Shown one piece after another: positions 26,199 through 37,400 of a stretch of 64,000 nt of DNA (position 1 is the first letter of the stretch; each line of letters starts with the position of its first letter). The stretch covers positions 10,292,001 through 10,356,000 of the forward strand of contig NC_061473.1 in the NCBI RefSeq assembly GCF_022581195.2. Reading direction: 5' to 3'. The stretch comes from Helicoverpa zea (taxonomy: Eukaryota > Arthropoda > Insecta > Lepidoptera > Noctuidae). The notes beneath the pieces were generated by a model, which was given only the letters and a program-made list of their open reading frames with translations, did no database searches and had not been told where the DNA came from. A program made the position numbers and the translations under genes.

Positions 26199-29100
26199 AT
26201 GCAAGGTAATTATTTTCGTCATATTTTATTCAATGATGTCTTTGTTTTTAGTTTTCTCATGTAATTACTCATTTTCAGACACAAGACCAGAGTTATACGA
26301 GGAGGTGAAGCTCTACAGAAATGCCAGGGAACGTGAAAAGTAAGTATAACTCCTGCGTCATTATTTGTAAAAATAATCAACTTGTAACTCTTTATTTTTT
26401 CCTTGTGACTGAGATGACATTATTTTTTTTGTCCTCTGGTTAAACAAAACTTTATTTTTCAATATTTATATAGCTTTAACTTCATGTTTCTATGCTCATG
26501 CCTAATGTGTCATGTACATATGGTAGAATATACTTTAATCAATTGCAATAGCTACAGGAAATCCTGTTGAACAGTAATTAGATTAGAGTATTACCAAATT
26601 AAAATTGCCTCACAAAACATGAACACTTCACATAGATTCTATAGATTTATCAATGATTTGTGAGGTATTGGTTACTGGGGAGCTTTTCCACCATTTATTC
26701 TTCCCTTCACCTTCACCTTAAAAAAGTCGTGGTGGCCTATTGGGTAAAGGACCAACCTCTCAAGTATGAGGGCGCGGGTTCAATCCCAGGTCAGGCAAGT
26801 ACCAATGCAACTTTTCTAAGTTTGTATGTACTTTCTAAGTATATCTTAGACACCATTGGCTGTGTTTCGGATGGCACGTTAAACTGTAGGTCCCGGCTGT
26901 CATTAAACATCCTTGGCAGTTGTTACGGGTAGTCAGAAGCCAGTAAGTCTGACACCAGTCTAACCAAGGGGTATCGGGTTGCCCGGGTAACTGGGTTGAA
27001 TAGGTCAGATAGGCAGTCGCTTCTTGTAAAGCACTGGTACTCAGCTGAATCCGGTTAGACTGGAAGCCGACCCCAACATGATTGGGAAAAAGGCTCGGAG
27101 GATGATTCTTCCCAGCTAAAACATAAAAGGAAGTGGTGAAGGGCAGCATTTGTAGGTACCTTCTTTAGTTAAATTGACTTTCATGTTCATTTGAGCCTAA
27201 TGATTTTTGATCTGTAATCATACACAAGCTTATTGATTTCTGACACTTATGCGAATATTATACATTGAAATAAAACAACTTACAGTATCCATGGTCTTGG
27301 GCAGACTTGGTATAAATGTAGAATTTTGTTGATGTATCCAGGCACGACAATATGGCAGAGCTGTATGCCGTAGTGAGCACTCTGCAGCACTTAGAGAAGG
27401 CGTACATGAGGGACTGTGTCCGTGCTCAGGAGTACACTGCGGCATGCAGCCGACTCCTCGTGCAGTACAAGGTGGCTTTCAAGCAAGTTCAGGCTGATGA
27501 GTTTCCTAACATTGAGGCTTTTGTGGCTAAGTATAGGGTGAGTTTGTAAGAAATTACTGGTTTAGAAATTCTTTTGGTTTAAAAGTCTGCTCAGACTTTT
27601 AGCTGCGAGTTTTTACCAGGGATCCTCCCTGGGCTGCTTTCAGCTAGCGGTTGATGAATACTAGAAAGTTGTACAAGGGATACCAATGTGTAGAATAAAA
27701 CTAGAGAATTCCATTCTGATAGCAACATTGCAGAGATTGTTATATTGATTGTTATTCCTAACTAGCTGATCCCGCGAACTTCGTATCGTTCAAACCTTCC
27801 CTGGACCTCTACAAACATTTTAAAACCAAAATCAGCTCAATCAGCCCAGCCGTTCTCGAGTTTTAATCAGACTAACGAACAACAATTCATTTTTATTTAT
27901 ATAGATAGATATTTTAAAAGTTTTGTGTATGTATTTCCAGTTGGATTGCCCGGCAGCTCTGGAGAGGATAAGAGAGAACAAACCTAACCTGATCAAGGAT
28001 GACAAGGGCAACACTAACAAATACATTGCTGAGATTGTTTCAGTAAGTGCACATATGTATTTTGAGCTACATGTATATAATTTTTAGAATACCTTTGCAT
28101 TATGAAGGGGACAAAATACTGCTAACCTTTACCTTATTTTTAACCATTATAAACTTTCCAGACTTTAACTTTATGATTTGTAGGCTGTGAATCTTTTTAA
28201 TGCTCTTATTTTTTTTCTGCCATTCAAAATCCTTTCTTTTTTTGACATATATTATCGTTATCACAGTCATTAACATATATTTTCTACCACCAGCTCTTCA
28301 TAACACTGATGGACAAGCTCCGTCTGGAGTTCCGCGCGATGGACATGATACAGCCGGAGCTGCGAGACCTGCGCGACACCATGGACCGACTCATCATGCT
28401 GCCGGAAGACTTTGAGGGGAAGGTCAAGGTACGAACAGCTTTCGTTACATTTTTTCTTTCAAAGACAAAGTCTTTATATGCCAGAATGTAGGTGTATGGC
28501 GTAAGTTCTTAAATGTGAAGTGGCCCATTATAGTATACATTCTACAATTAAATACATTATGCATATATTTGTTCTAAAACCCCTGCGTTTTTAATGCTAC
28601 GTTCACACGCGCGCCGCGCAGCCCGGCGAGCTGCCTGGCGGGCTGCGCGACGTGCAGCCTGTCGCGGGCAGGCGGACATTCAAGCTGTTCACACGCGCGC
28701 CGTCGTGTCAGTCAGTGCAAGAATGGCGAGCAGCGAGGATCTCGGTGTTGTTGCTGTCATAGCCTTTGCCTTAACTTATTTTTATTGGAAAAAGAATCAA
28801 AATGATGAACGACGTTAACCATTCCGCCATGTTGTAATCTCCGATCGTAGCGACTTTCTTAGAACGTTTAATCGTCACGAAAGCGCAGGAGAGACTGACT
28901 GCCCGCGCGCGTGTAAAAAGTCGCCGGGCGCCCGCACATTCATCCTTTGAACTTTGCCAAAAAACCGACACTCGACCGATTCGCCGTGTAGCGACGGCTT
29001 AAGAATACACATGTCGCTACCCCCTTCTTCCAGTGGGTGTCGTAGAAGTCGACTAATGGAGAAAATTGCACCGAACACCAGTGCGAGAGAAGGAAAACTC

Positions 29101-32100
29101 GGAAAAAAACCCTCTATCAACCCGTCTGGCCAGCGTGATAGCAGTAGGCTATATTCCTCTAATGTGCAGAACAAAAAAGCCACGGCCCCTAGTTCCCGGC
29201 AGTCCCGCTATTCCCGGTCACGGTGGCGACCGTGGTTACGGTGGGACAGGGGGTGCGAAGAATCTCCGGGTTACGGGAGGCCACCAAACACAACTGACTC
29301 TTGCGACGTACAACGGCCGCACGCTACGGCTTGACTCGCATCTGGCGCAACTCGAGGTGGAACTTGGGAAGATTAGGTGGCACATATTAGGGTTATGTGA
29401 AGTTCGAAGAGAGGGGGAGGACACCATAACCCTCGAATCAGGTCACCTAATGTACTTCCGAGAGGGAGACCAACAATCCCAAGGTGGCGTTGGGTTTCTG
29501 GTTAATAAGTCCCTAGCTGATAACGTTGTGGAGGTGTCTAGTGTGTCGAACAGGGTAGCGTACCTTATCATAAAGCTCACCGACAGGTATAGCCTCAAGG
29601 TAGTGCAAGTGTACGCACCGACCTCGACACATTCAGACGATGAAGTGGAGGATATGTTTGATGATATATCAAGGGCCCTCCACTTCACTACAAAGACCCA
29701 TTACACCGTTGTCATGGGGGACTTTAACGCTAAAGTGGGAGTACAGATTTGCGGCGAATCGGCAGTAGGATCCCATGGATTTGGAAGCAGGAATCATAGG
29801 GGGCAAATGCTCGTCAACTTCCTTGAACGCGAGGGGCTCTTTTTGATGAACTCCTTTTTCAAAAAGCAGCCCCAAAGGAAGTGGACGTGGCAAAGCCCCG
29901 ACACTATGACTAAAAATGAGATTGACTTCATCATGACGAACAAGAAGCACATATTCAGAGACGTCTCCGTGATCAATAGGTTTAATACCGGTAGCGATCA
30001 CCGACTTGTCCGAGGCTCTCTGAATATCAACTTCAAGGCCGAACGTTTCCGTCTGATGAAGGCCAGGCTCCGACCAACACTGCTCCAAACCATGACAGGA
30101 TCCGAAACGTTCCAGTCAAATCTGGAGAACCGATTTGCCGCCGTGGAAACCACAACAGACGTTAACCAGAACCACGAATATGTGGTTCGGATCCTCAGGG
30201 AGGAAGGTTCGAGATTCTGTAACATGCAGCGTAAGGGCAAGAAATCGAAGCTTTCGGAAGAGACATTAGGGCTTATGAAGAAACGACGTGAAAACCCGCC
30301 TGTCACTTCGTCAGCTAAGCGGGCTCTAAACCAAGAGATCAACAAGCACGTACGACGCGACCTCCGGTGCTCCAATACTCTTGACATTGAAAGAGCAATT
30401 GAGCTGAATCGGGGGTCAAAGGTGTTCGTACAATCTCTTGGAAGAAGCCACTTGACGAAGCTGACCACAACAAGTGGAGAAGTCGTTTCTTCGGTGCCGG
30501 CAGTCCTTTCGGAAGTGGAAAATTTCTATGGCCGGTTATACGCATCGCATGCATCTCGACCTGATCCCGGAAATGAGGATTCTAGAGCCACATTAACACG
30601 CCATTTCACCGAAGACCTGCCAGAAGTCAGCAGTGGCGAAATCGAGATCGCTCTGAGACAGCTCAAAAATGGAAAAGCCCCTGGCGAGGATGGCATTACA
30701 ACAGAGCTTTTAAAAGCAGGAGGTAAGCCCGTACTGGGGGAGCTCCAGAAGCTTTTTAATGCCGTCCTGTTTGAAGGGAGAACTCCAGAGGCGTGGAGTA
30801 GGAGTGTTGTCGTCCTGTTCTTCAAAAAGGGAGACAAAACCCAGTTGAAGAACTATCGACCCATTTCCCTCCTAAGCCACGTATATAAGCTGTTCTCAAG
30901 AGTGATCACGAACCGACTTGCGCGAAGACTCGACGAATTCCAACCACCGGAGCAGGCTGGGTTTCGGAGCGGATACGGCACTATAGACCACATCCACACA
31001 GTGCGGCAGATTATACAGAAGACCGAAGAGTATAATCAGCCCCTGTGTCTAGCATTTGTGGACTATGAGAAGGCCTTTGACTCGGTTGAAATCTGGTCTG
31101 TTCTGGAGTCCCTGCAGCGTTGTCAAGTAGATTGGCGATACATCCAAGTGATGAGATGTCTCTACGAAGCCGCTACAATGTCCGTCCAAGTACAGAATCA
31201 GCAAACAAGGCCCATACCGTTGCATCGAGGAGTGAGACAAGGGGATGTTATTTCCCCGAAACTGTTCACTAATGCAATGGAGGATATGTTCAAAACGCTG
31301 AACTGGAAAGGACGCGGCATCAACATCAATGGCGAACACATCTCTCACTTGCGATTTGCTGACGATATCGTCATCATGGCGGAAACGCTGCAGGACCTAC
31401 AACAGATGCTGAACGACCTGGCTGAATCTTCTCTACGCATCGGCCTACGGATGAACTTGGACAAAACCAAGGTCATGTTCAATGAACATGTTCTACCGGA
31501 ACCGATTGCGATACACGGCGCCGTTCTCGAAGTTGTTCGGAAATATGTATACCTCGGGCAGACATTGCAGTTAGGTAGAAACAACTTTGAGGACGAGGTG
31601 AATAGGAGAATTCAGTTGGGTTGGGCTGCATTTGGGAAGCTACGTCGAGTCCTAACATCGTCGATCCCACAGTGCCTAAAGACAAAAGTCTTTAATCAGT
31701 GCGTCCTACCTGTCATGACTTACGGAGCCGAAACGTGGACACTGACGGTACGGCTGGTCCACAAGTTTAAAGTCGCTCAGCGGGCTATGGAAAGGGCTAT
31801 GCTCGGCGTTTCTCTGAGGGATCGCATCAGAAATGAGGTAATCCGTCAGAGAACCAAGGTCATCGACATAGCCTATCGAATCAGCAAGCTGAAGTGGCAG
31901 TGGGCTGGCCATATTAGCCGAAGAACCGATAACCGTTGGGGTAAACGAGTTCTAGAGTGGAGACCGCGCCTCGGCAAACGTAGTGTAGGACGTCCTCAGG
32001 CACGGTGGAGTGATGACTTGCGCAAGACGGCTGGCAGGAGCTGGATGCGAGAAGCCGAAAATCGATCTCAGTGGCGTGCACTTGGAGAGGCCTATGTCCA

Positions 32101-32519
32101 GCAGTGGACTGCGATAGGCTGATGATGACGACCGATTCGCGGCATTCACGGGCACGGGCGCGTTCACGGGCTCGGGCGTACCGTTTACACGCTCGTGAAC
32201 GTGACTGTGCCCGTTGAATGTCGATTTGAACGCGCGCGTGTGAACGTACCATAAAATGACGTGTAAAAGTGATGTAATGTCCAAGTTGCAAAATAAACGA
32301 TTTTTAACATTAATTCTATGATTTTTTTTATCTTTACTGACTTACTCATACTTGTAATTACATATTCATCATCCTACTTTCCCACAGGTACAAGAGTGGG
32401 TAGACAAGCTATCAGAGATGTCGGCATCGGATGAGCTGTCGGAGAGTCAGGTGCGGCAGCTGCTGTTCGACCTGGAGACCTCGTACGGAGCATTCAACAA
32501 GTTCCTGCACAAGGACTAG
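26199..32519 (+). CDS. Vps28: Vacuolar protein sorting-associated protein 28 (ESCRT-I subunit)
   Basis: ESCRT-I subunit that sorts ubiquitinated membrane cargo into multivesicular bodies on endosomes, linking the Vps23/Vps37 core to ESCRT-II. Six coding exons with GT-AG introns: 26199-26205, 26279-26339, 27342-27537, 27941-28042, 28294-28428 and 32388-32519. Joined, they give 633 bases, 210 residues plus stop, close to the usual family length of about 220. The N-terminal half (ELYEEVKLYRNAREREK, then LQHLEKAYMRDCV) is the core-binding helical domain. The C-terminal half (KLRLEFRAMDMIQPELRDL to LLFDLETSYGAFNKFL) is the four-helix ESCRT-II/III-binding domain. Intron 2 holds a SINE, intron 3 a small Helitron, and intron 5 a Harbinger element containing an RTE. 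Exon 1 codes for only two and a third codons. Confidence 0.95.
26706..27104 (+). mobile_element. Complete tRNA-derived SINE, tail type A, in Vps28 intron 2
   Basis: The 9-base direct repeat ATTCTTCCC flanks it (26697-26705 and 27105-27113). A tRNA-like head near 26726-26800 has a box A-like TGGCCTATTGGGTAAAGG and box B-like GGTTCAATCCC. The body (AACTTTTCTAAGTTTG) is shared with the other SINEs, and the type A tail ends AAGGCTCGGAGGATG. Confidence 0.8.
27762..27905 (-). mobile_element. Mini-Helitron remnant in Vps28 intron 3
   Basis: On the minus strand it starts TCTATATAAAT at 27905 and ends GCGGGATCAGCTAG at 27762. It sits between A and T, as Helitrons do. The body contains AGTCTGATTAAAACTCGAG and CGATACGAAGTTCGCGGG. 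It is 144 bases long and non-coding. Confidence 0.6.
28985..32128 (+). mobile_element. Full-length RTE-clade non-LTR retrotransposon
   Basis: The element is bounded by the 12-base target duplication CGACCGATTCGC (28973-28984 and 32129-32140). It is 3144 bp, the usual size for RTE elements, with a short 5' UTR, one uninterrupted ORF and a very short 3' end, TAGGCTGATGATGA, typical of RTE tails. It sits inside the Harbinger-like element and is therefore younger than it. A truncated copy of the same 3' end occurs at 55019-55100. Confidence 0.9.
29162..32122 (+). CDS. RTE retrotransposon endonuclease/reverse transcriptase polyprotein
   Basis: A single 986-residue frame from the first ATG (29162); the frame stays open upstream to 29066 without an ATG. 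The N-terminal apurinic-like endonuclease carries TYNGRTL, LGLCEVRR, VVMGDFNAKVG, NEIDFIMTN and GSDHRLV, including the catalytic GDFN and SDH motifs. The reverse transcriptase carries LKNYRPISLLSHVYKL, AFVDYEKAFDSV and the active-site LRFADDIVIMAE. The C-terminal part (AGHISRRTDNRWGKRVLEW, GRPQARWSDDLRK) is typical of RTE-clade proteins. No stop or frameshift interrupts it, and both catalytic centres look intact. It nicks target DNA and reverse transcribes its own RNA there. Transcription sense matches the host gene Vps28. Confidence 0.93.
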   Translation: MCRTKKPRPLVPGSPAIPGHGGDRGYGGTGGAKNLRVTGGHQTQLTLATYNGRTLRLDSHLAQLEVELGKIRWHILGLCEVRREGEDTITLESGHLMYFREGDQQSQGGVGFLVNKSLADNVVEVSSVSNRVAYLIIKLTDRYSLKVVQVYAPTSTHSDDEVEDMFDDISRALHFTTKTHYTVVMGDFNAKVGVQICGESAVGSHGFGSRNHRGQMLVNFLEREGLFLMNSFFKKQPQRKWTWQSPDTMTKNEIDFIMTNKKHIFRDVSVINRFNTGSDHRLVRGSLNINFKAERFRLMKARLRPTLLQTMTGSETFQSNLENRFAAVETTTDVNQNHEYVVRILREEGSRFCNMQRKGKKSKLSEETLGLMKKRRENPPVTSSAKRALNQEINKHVRRDLRCSNTLDIERAIELNRGSKVFVQSLGRSHLTKLTTTSGEVVSSVPAVLSEVENFYGRLYASHASRPDPGNEDSRATLTRHFTEDLPEVSSGEIEIALRQLKNGKAPGEDGITTELLKAGGKPVLGELQKLFNAVLFEGRTPEAWSRSVVVLFFKKGDKTQLKNYRPISLLSHVYKLFSRVITNRLARRLDEFQPPEQAGFRSGYGTIDHIHTVRQIIQKTEEYNQPLCLAFVDYEKAFDSVEIWSVLESLQRCQVDWRYIQVMRCLYEAATMSVQVQNQQTRPIPLHRGVRQGDVISPKLFTNAMEDMFKTLNWKGRGININGEHISHLRFADDIVIMAETLQDLQQMLNDLAESSLRIGLRMNLDKTKVMFNEHVLPEPIAIHGAVLEVVRKYVYLGQTLQLGRNNFEDEVNRRIQLGWAAFGKLRRVLTSSIPQCLKTKVFNQCVLPVMTYGAETWTLTVRLVHKFKVAQRAMERAMLGVSLRDRIRNEVIRQRTKVIDIAYRISKLKWQWAGHISRRTDNRWGKRVLEWRPRLGKRSVGRPQARWSDDLRKTAGRSWMREAENRSQWRALGEAYVQQWTAIG

Positions 32520-33130
32520 AGAGATTCATCAACGGTAAGGATCGAGTATGTAAGGTGAAGTCTTTGTATTGTAACTGCCTACATTTTAAAGATTTTTTTT
32601 TAAAACTTTGGATTTTGGAAGAGGAGAAAATGAAAGAAAAAAAAAATTGGTGATAATGGTGCAATATTACAGTTATGTGCTAGCGGGATCACCTGTGACC
32701 CTTGAGAACTTCTTGCGCAGCTGTATAAAAAGTATCCTATAGTCTTTCTTGATAAATAGGCCCTAACACTGAAATATTTTTTAAATGGTCTGTGTTCAAA
32801 CAAAAAGACAAAATCTTCAGCTTTATAATATTAGAATAAGTAGTATAGAGATTCTATAGGCGAACTTACTCAGAAAATTCGTTCATAATATTTAATTGTA
32901 GTTTTATATTTTGTTTATTAAATTACGCCATTTATATTTCTTTTCGTTTCAGATGTGACCCGGCTCAAAAGCGTTGTGCATATTCACTGTAGCTTGTTAT
33001 GTGTTTATATAAACTTGTCATGTATACCTAAATTACTGCCTCAACTATATTATTGTAATGTTTAAGCCTTGCATATCGATATTTTTAATATAGTTCTTTG
33101 GCACTTCTGTCCTATATTGACTTTATTTCA
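32520..33130 (+). other. Vps28 3' untranslated region, probably with an intron
   Basis: After the stop codon, a good donor (AACG before GTAAGG at 32535) pairs with an acceptor TTTCAG ending at 32952, suggesting a 3' UTR intron. No canonical AATAAA was seen near the presumed end. The call is inferred from splice motifs. Confidence 0.35.
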
Positions 33131-33320
33131 CGTGATAATTGAATTTCATGCATACGACGCGGTTACACGAAAAATACAAATATCCGAATTGAGGACCTTC
33201 TCCTTTTTGGGAAGTCCGTTAAAGAAGGGAGGTTAACCTTATAGATACATATTATTGTGATAAACATAGCTGATGATATGTCAATACCTATATCTACTTG
33301 TTGTGTTGTTGTTGTTGTTA

Positions 33321-33612
33321 CAGCCTTTTTATCGTCCCACTGCTGGGCACAGGCCTCCTCTCACACGGAGAAGGATTGAGAATTAATCACCATGCTTGCT
33401 CAATGCGGGTTGGTGATTTCAGACTATATACCTAGTCCAGGTTTCCTCAAGATGTTTTCCTTCACCTTTTTTTATCAGCCATTGGTGTCTAAGATATACT
33501 TAGAAAGTACATACAAACTTAGAAAAGTTGCATTGGTACTTGCCTGACCTGGAATCGAACCCACACCCTCATACTCGAGAGGCTGGTTCTTTACCCACTA
33601 GGCCACCACGAC
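33321..33612 (-). mobile_element. Complete tRNA-derived SINE, tail type B
   Basis: Read on the minus strand: a tRNA-like head (GTCGTGGTGGCCTAGTGGG, with GGTTCGATTCCAGG as box B), then the AACTTTTCTAAGTTTGTATG body. It continues into the type B tail (GGTGAAGGAAAACATCTTG, GTGCCCAGCAGTGGGACG) and a poly-A-like end. The head and body match the type A copy at 26706-27104; the tail does not. Confidence 0.75.
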
Positions 33613-34407
33613 TTAGATCAAAATAAATATTTAAAAAGTTTGATGACAACGTAGCAACGCAATAAATGAAGTAGTCGGTTAAAAATATATTCTTCGTAAG
33701 ACTCATAATATTCAATTTATTCAAAAGCGTCATCTGTGAGTTTATTTATTTGACTAGGTCAGTATAAATGCACTTTCTATAGTTTTAATACGTAGATCTT
33801 TTATTCTTGATCAAATAAAACTGTATTATGTTAAGCAAATTGTCGGTTATTTGTTGTGAACTCAACAAAGTCACGATGTTATAGAATAGACAACTTGATG
33901 TCGTTATATTTAAGCGAATTTATTACAAATAAATTTTATATTCCACGTCTGTATTTTGTTTTATTTCAAGTTCTATTTAGCCAAAAAAAATATCAACAAA
34001 TTAATGTGCTTATTCCATGGTTTAGAATAAAAATTGTAAGCTTATCCAATATACCATTTGCCTATTACATTAAATACTTTTTATATTCCACCTAACATTG
34101 ATGCGTATCAGAAATTAATTAAGAAAAAACAGTTAACTTTGGCTTATCAACTTTTTAAGTGCCTTTAGTATATGATTTGCTATTTTAACTCTTATATGTT
34201 TGGAAATTAAAGTCATTTTATTTTAGCCCAACTTGTTACAGGTTTTAAGAGTACCTAAACTTCTTGTTTTTTTTCCTCTAAGTAAACTTAGTTGGCACAA
34301 AACATTATTTCGGTTAAGAATTAGTAATTAGGTACATGAATTAATTAATGTTACAAAATAAAATAATTCATTTTCTTAAAAAAACCAATAGTGAATCCTG
34401 AATCTAT
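33613..34407. other. Spacer, nothing recognised
   Basis: AT-rich sequence between the SINE and the secreted-protein gene. It should contain that gene's promoter, but no distinctive core motif was recognised. Confidence 0.3.
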
Positions 34408-37400
34408 ATGATGCGATTTATAAGCAAATTATGTATGTGCCTAGTGATATTATTTGCACTAATAAGACTTTACCAGGTGAGTAAGCTGATTACGGATAAA
34501 TGTTAAAAAAATATATGAGCAGCAATCTGAGTGACTGCCTGAGGTGAACTTAAATGAAAAAAGTTTCCTGACAAGTGGCTGAGTAGAGTGAGTAGTAGGT
34601 CGAGGCCCCTTGCAATCATTTTTGTTAGACTTCTATAACTTGAGGTACCTACAAGTTCAGCGGGGCCCAGCAGGGCCTAGGCCTGCCGGGGCTGCGGGTT
34701 GTTCGAAAGAGATACCGCGGCCCTGGCACGTAAAAGGCCTACGACACGATGGTTTTTAGTCAGTAAGAGTCTGACGTGTGCGTTCGCGCAGCGGAATGTT
34801 GTTGAATTTAAAGATTTTAATTATGCAGATAATTAGTGTAAGACGTCCTATAATTGTGTATGGTAAATAAAAATTTGTGTATGCAGCCATTGTGGAGAAA
34901 TTCACCAAAAACAGATTCCGCTGGGCGAACGTTGGCGAACGTTGTCCTGGCGGAACTTTTTTTAATCCATAGACTTTAGAAGAAAAGAGATGTGTCCGAA
35001 AATTAGTGTGTATTTGTGTATAATTGATTATGTATGAATGAAATCAGTGCATGCATAAACTTCGGAGAAATTCAAGTTTCCGCTACGCGAACGTTTGGCC
35101 ATTAGCTAGTTTTCATATAAAGCGCTTACATAGAGAGCTGTAGATTTTTACATACGTTTTTTTGAATCTGTTTATATTTGTTTAAAAAACAGATTTAGAA
35201 AAAGTCGTAGGGTTTAAAAGATAAAACTATAAACGTAAAATACACTTATTAGGTCTTAGTTCTTAAAGTACGCAGTTTGGGGTCTAGATTTTCACGTTTA
35301 CACAAACCTTGTAAGTGTCTCCAACATGTTGCCAAGTATCAATGATGTTCCGTTAGTAATTAAAAAGTTATAGGATATTTTACCATGAATAGATCACTGT
35401 TTACAAAGCAGTCGAATATCACGACGTTCTAAAGGAATTGCATGGTAAAATGTATGCCAATAATTAGTTTAATCATTCAACTATTCACTTGCAAAATTTT
35501 ATGTCATTAAATTCAGTAATTAAAGAAAGACAATTATAATACTGACGGAGCATCGAAACCCTACATAATCCGACCAAGTTCGGATAGCTACAAAAAAGCG
35601 GCCGTGACATATGTCTAAGCAACGTTCTTAACTTGGTAGGTTAGTATTTATTAATATGGTACAGTTGCGTACACAAGCGTTAGGAAAAAATAAAACAATT
35701 GTATTTCTTGATTGAAAAATAATTTTTTAATAATAATGCCACTATCTACGATAAAAATAAATCTTCAATTAACAAGTACTTCTCTATTTAAATATCCGTG
35801 TACAAAAATATTTTTATCATTATTACTTACATAAATTACTTAACTACGTGATTAAAAATAACGTTAATAAACGTTACGTATTTTAACTAAAATGTCGTAG
35901 ATAGTGGCGTTATTATTAAAAAAATATTTTTCATTCAAGAAATGCAATTATTTTATTTTTGCCTAAAGCTTGTGTACGCAACTGTACCATATTAATAAAT
36001 ATACTAACCTTCCAAGTTAAGAACGTTTCTTAGACATATGGCACGGCTGCTTTTTTGTAGCTATCCGAACTTGGTCGGATTATGTAGGTTTTCGATGCTC
36101 CGTCAGTATTATAATTGTCTTTCTTTAATTACTGAATTTAATGACATGAAATTTTGCAAGTGAATAGTTGAATGATTAAACTAATTATTGGCATACATTT
36201 TACCATGCAATTCCTTTAGAACGTCGTGATATTCGACTGCTTTGTAAACAGTGATCTATTCATGGTAAAATATCCTATAACTTTTTAATTACTAACGGAA
36301 CATCATTGATACTTGGCAACATGTTGGAGACACTTACAAGGTTTGTGTAAACGTGAAAATCTAGACCCCAAACTGCATACTTTAAGAACTAAGACCTAAT
36401 AAGTGTATTTTACGTTTATATTTTTATCTTTTAAACCCTACGACTTTTTCTAAATCTGTTTTTTAAACAAATATAAACAAATTCAAAACAACGTATGTAA
36501 AAATCTACAGGGGCCCGATTCTCCTAATTTTACTTAAGCGCCATTCGATTGACGTTCGACTCGATTCGACTGAGATCCAATCCCGACTCGATTACGATTG
36601 AAGCGTATGTGGCATTCCGCTATTTTTTCTTTGAAATAAAGGTTTTTATCCTTTTCTGTCATTCAATAATGAATCATTTTGTCTGCAAATGATTTACGAT
36701 TGCAAAATGATTGTACAGCAAACTACCGTATAGACCAAAATCATCAAAATAGCAGACCAATCGCACACCAATCAAATGTCAATCGAATACGATTGGTCTT
36801 TTATTAGTAGCAGAATGCCCGATATGGTTAAAACTGCTATTACGATCATATTGCGATTCGATTTCTATTAGATTTTGACATTATTAACTTAGGAGAATCG
36901 GGGCCCAGCTCTCTATGTAAGCGCTTTATATGAAAACTAGCTAATGGCCAAACGTTCGCGTAGCGGAAACTTGAATTTCTCCGAAGTTTATGCATGCACT
37001 GATTTCATTCATACATAATCAATTATACACAAATACACACTAATTTTCGGACACATCTCTTTTCTTCTAAAGTCTATGGATTAAAAAAAGTTCCGCCAGG
37101 ACAACGTTCGCCAACGTTCGCCCAGCGGAATCTGTTTTTGGTGAATTTCTCCACAATGGCTGCATACACAAAATTTTTATTTACCATACACAATTATAGG
37201 ACGTCTTACACTAATTATCTGCATAATTAAAATCTTTAAATTCAACAACATTCCGCTGCGCGAACGCACACGAGTCTGACACTCTCTCGACGCTGCTAAC
37301 CCACAGCGGGAGGATTTGACGATTTTTGACGCCGTTAAAAAAAAGGTACCTACAAGTTTTGAATAATATTGCCTGTACAAATAAATAATAAGAATATCTG

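Larger units (their letters stand above)
28595..32251. mobile_element. PIF/Harbinger-like element in Vps28 intron 5, split by an RTE
   Basis: Termini are TGCTACGTTCACACGCGCG at the left and, inverted with one mismatch, TGGTACGTTCACACGCGCG at the right. TAA lies on both sides (28592-28594 and 32252-32254). Removing the RTE and one copy of its duplication leaves about 501 bp, so the element is non-autonomous. It contains a 31-codon frame at 28723-28818 starting MASSEDLGVVAVIAF, possibly the remnant start of a transposon protein. I cannot confirm this. Confidence 0.75.
34658..37344 (+). mobile_element. 5'-truncated R1-type LINE tail, split by a foldback element
   Basis: Flanked by the 14-base duplication GGTACCTACAAGTT (34644-34657 and 37345-37358) and ending in GCCGTT plus an A-run, the signature of target-primed reverse transcription. 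Its own sequence is 34658-34766 plus 37281-37344 and matches the 3' UTR of the copy at 42197-43266 (AGCGGGGCCCAGCAGGGCC, GGTTTTTAGTCAGTAAGAGT, CTAACCCACAGCGGGAGG). Confidence 0.85.

Noticed and set aside
26726..26800. tRNA-like sequence with box A and box B
   Set aside because: It is the head of a SINE with a target duplication, repeated elsewhere in the window. The same applies to the heads at 33321-33612, 52165-52430 and 54845-54910, so no genuine tRNA gene is called.
29066..29161. Longer start for the RTE protein (32 extra codons)
   Set aside because: The frame is open here but has no ATG; the first Met codon is at 29162.
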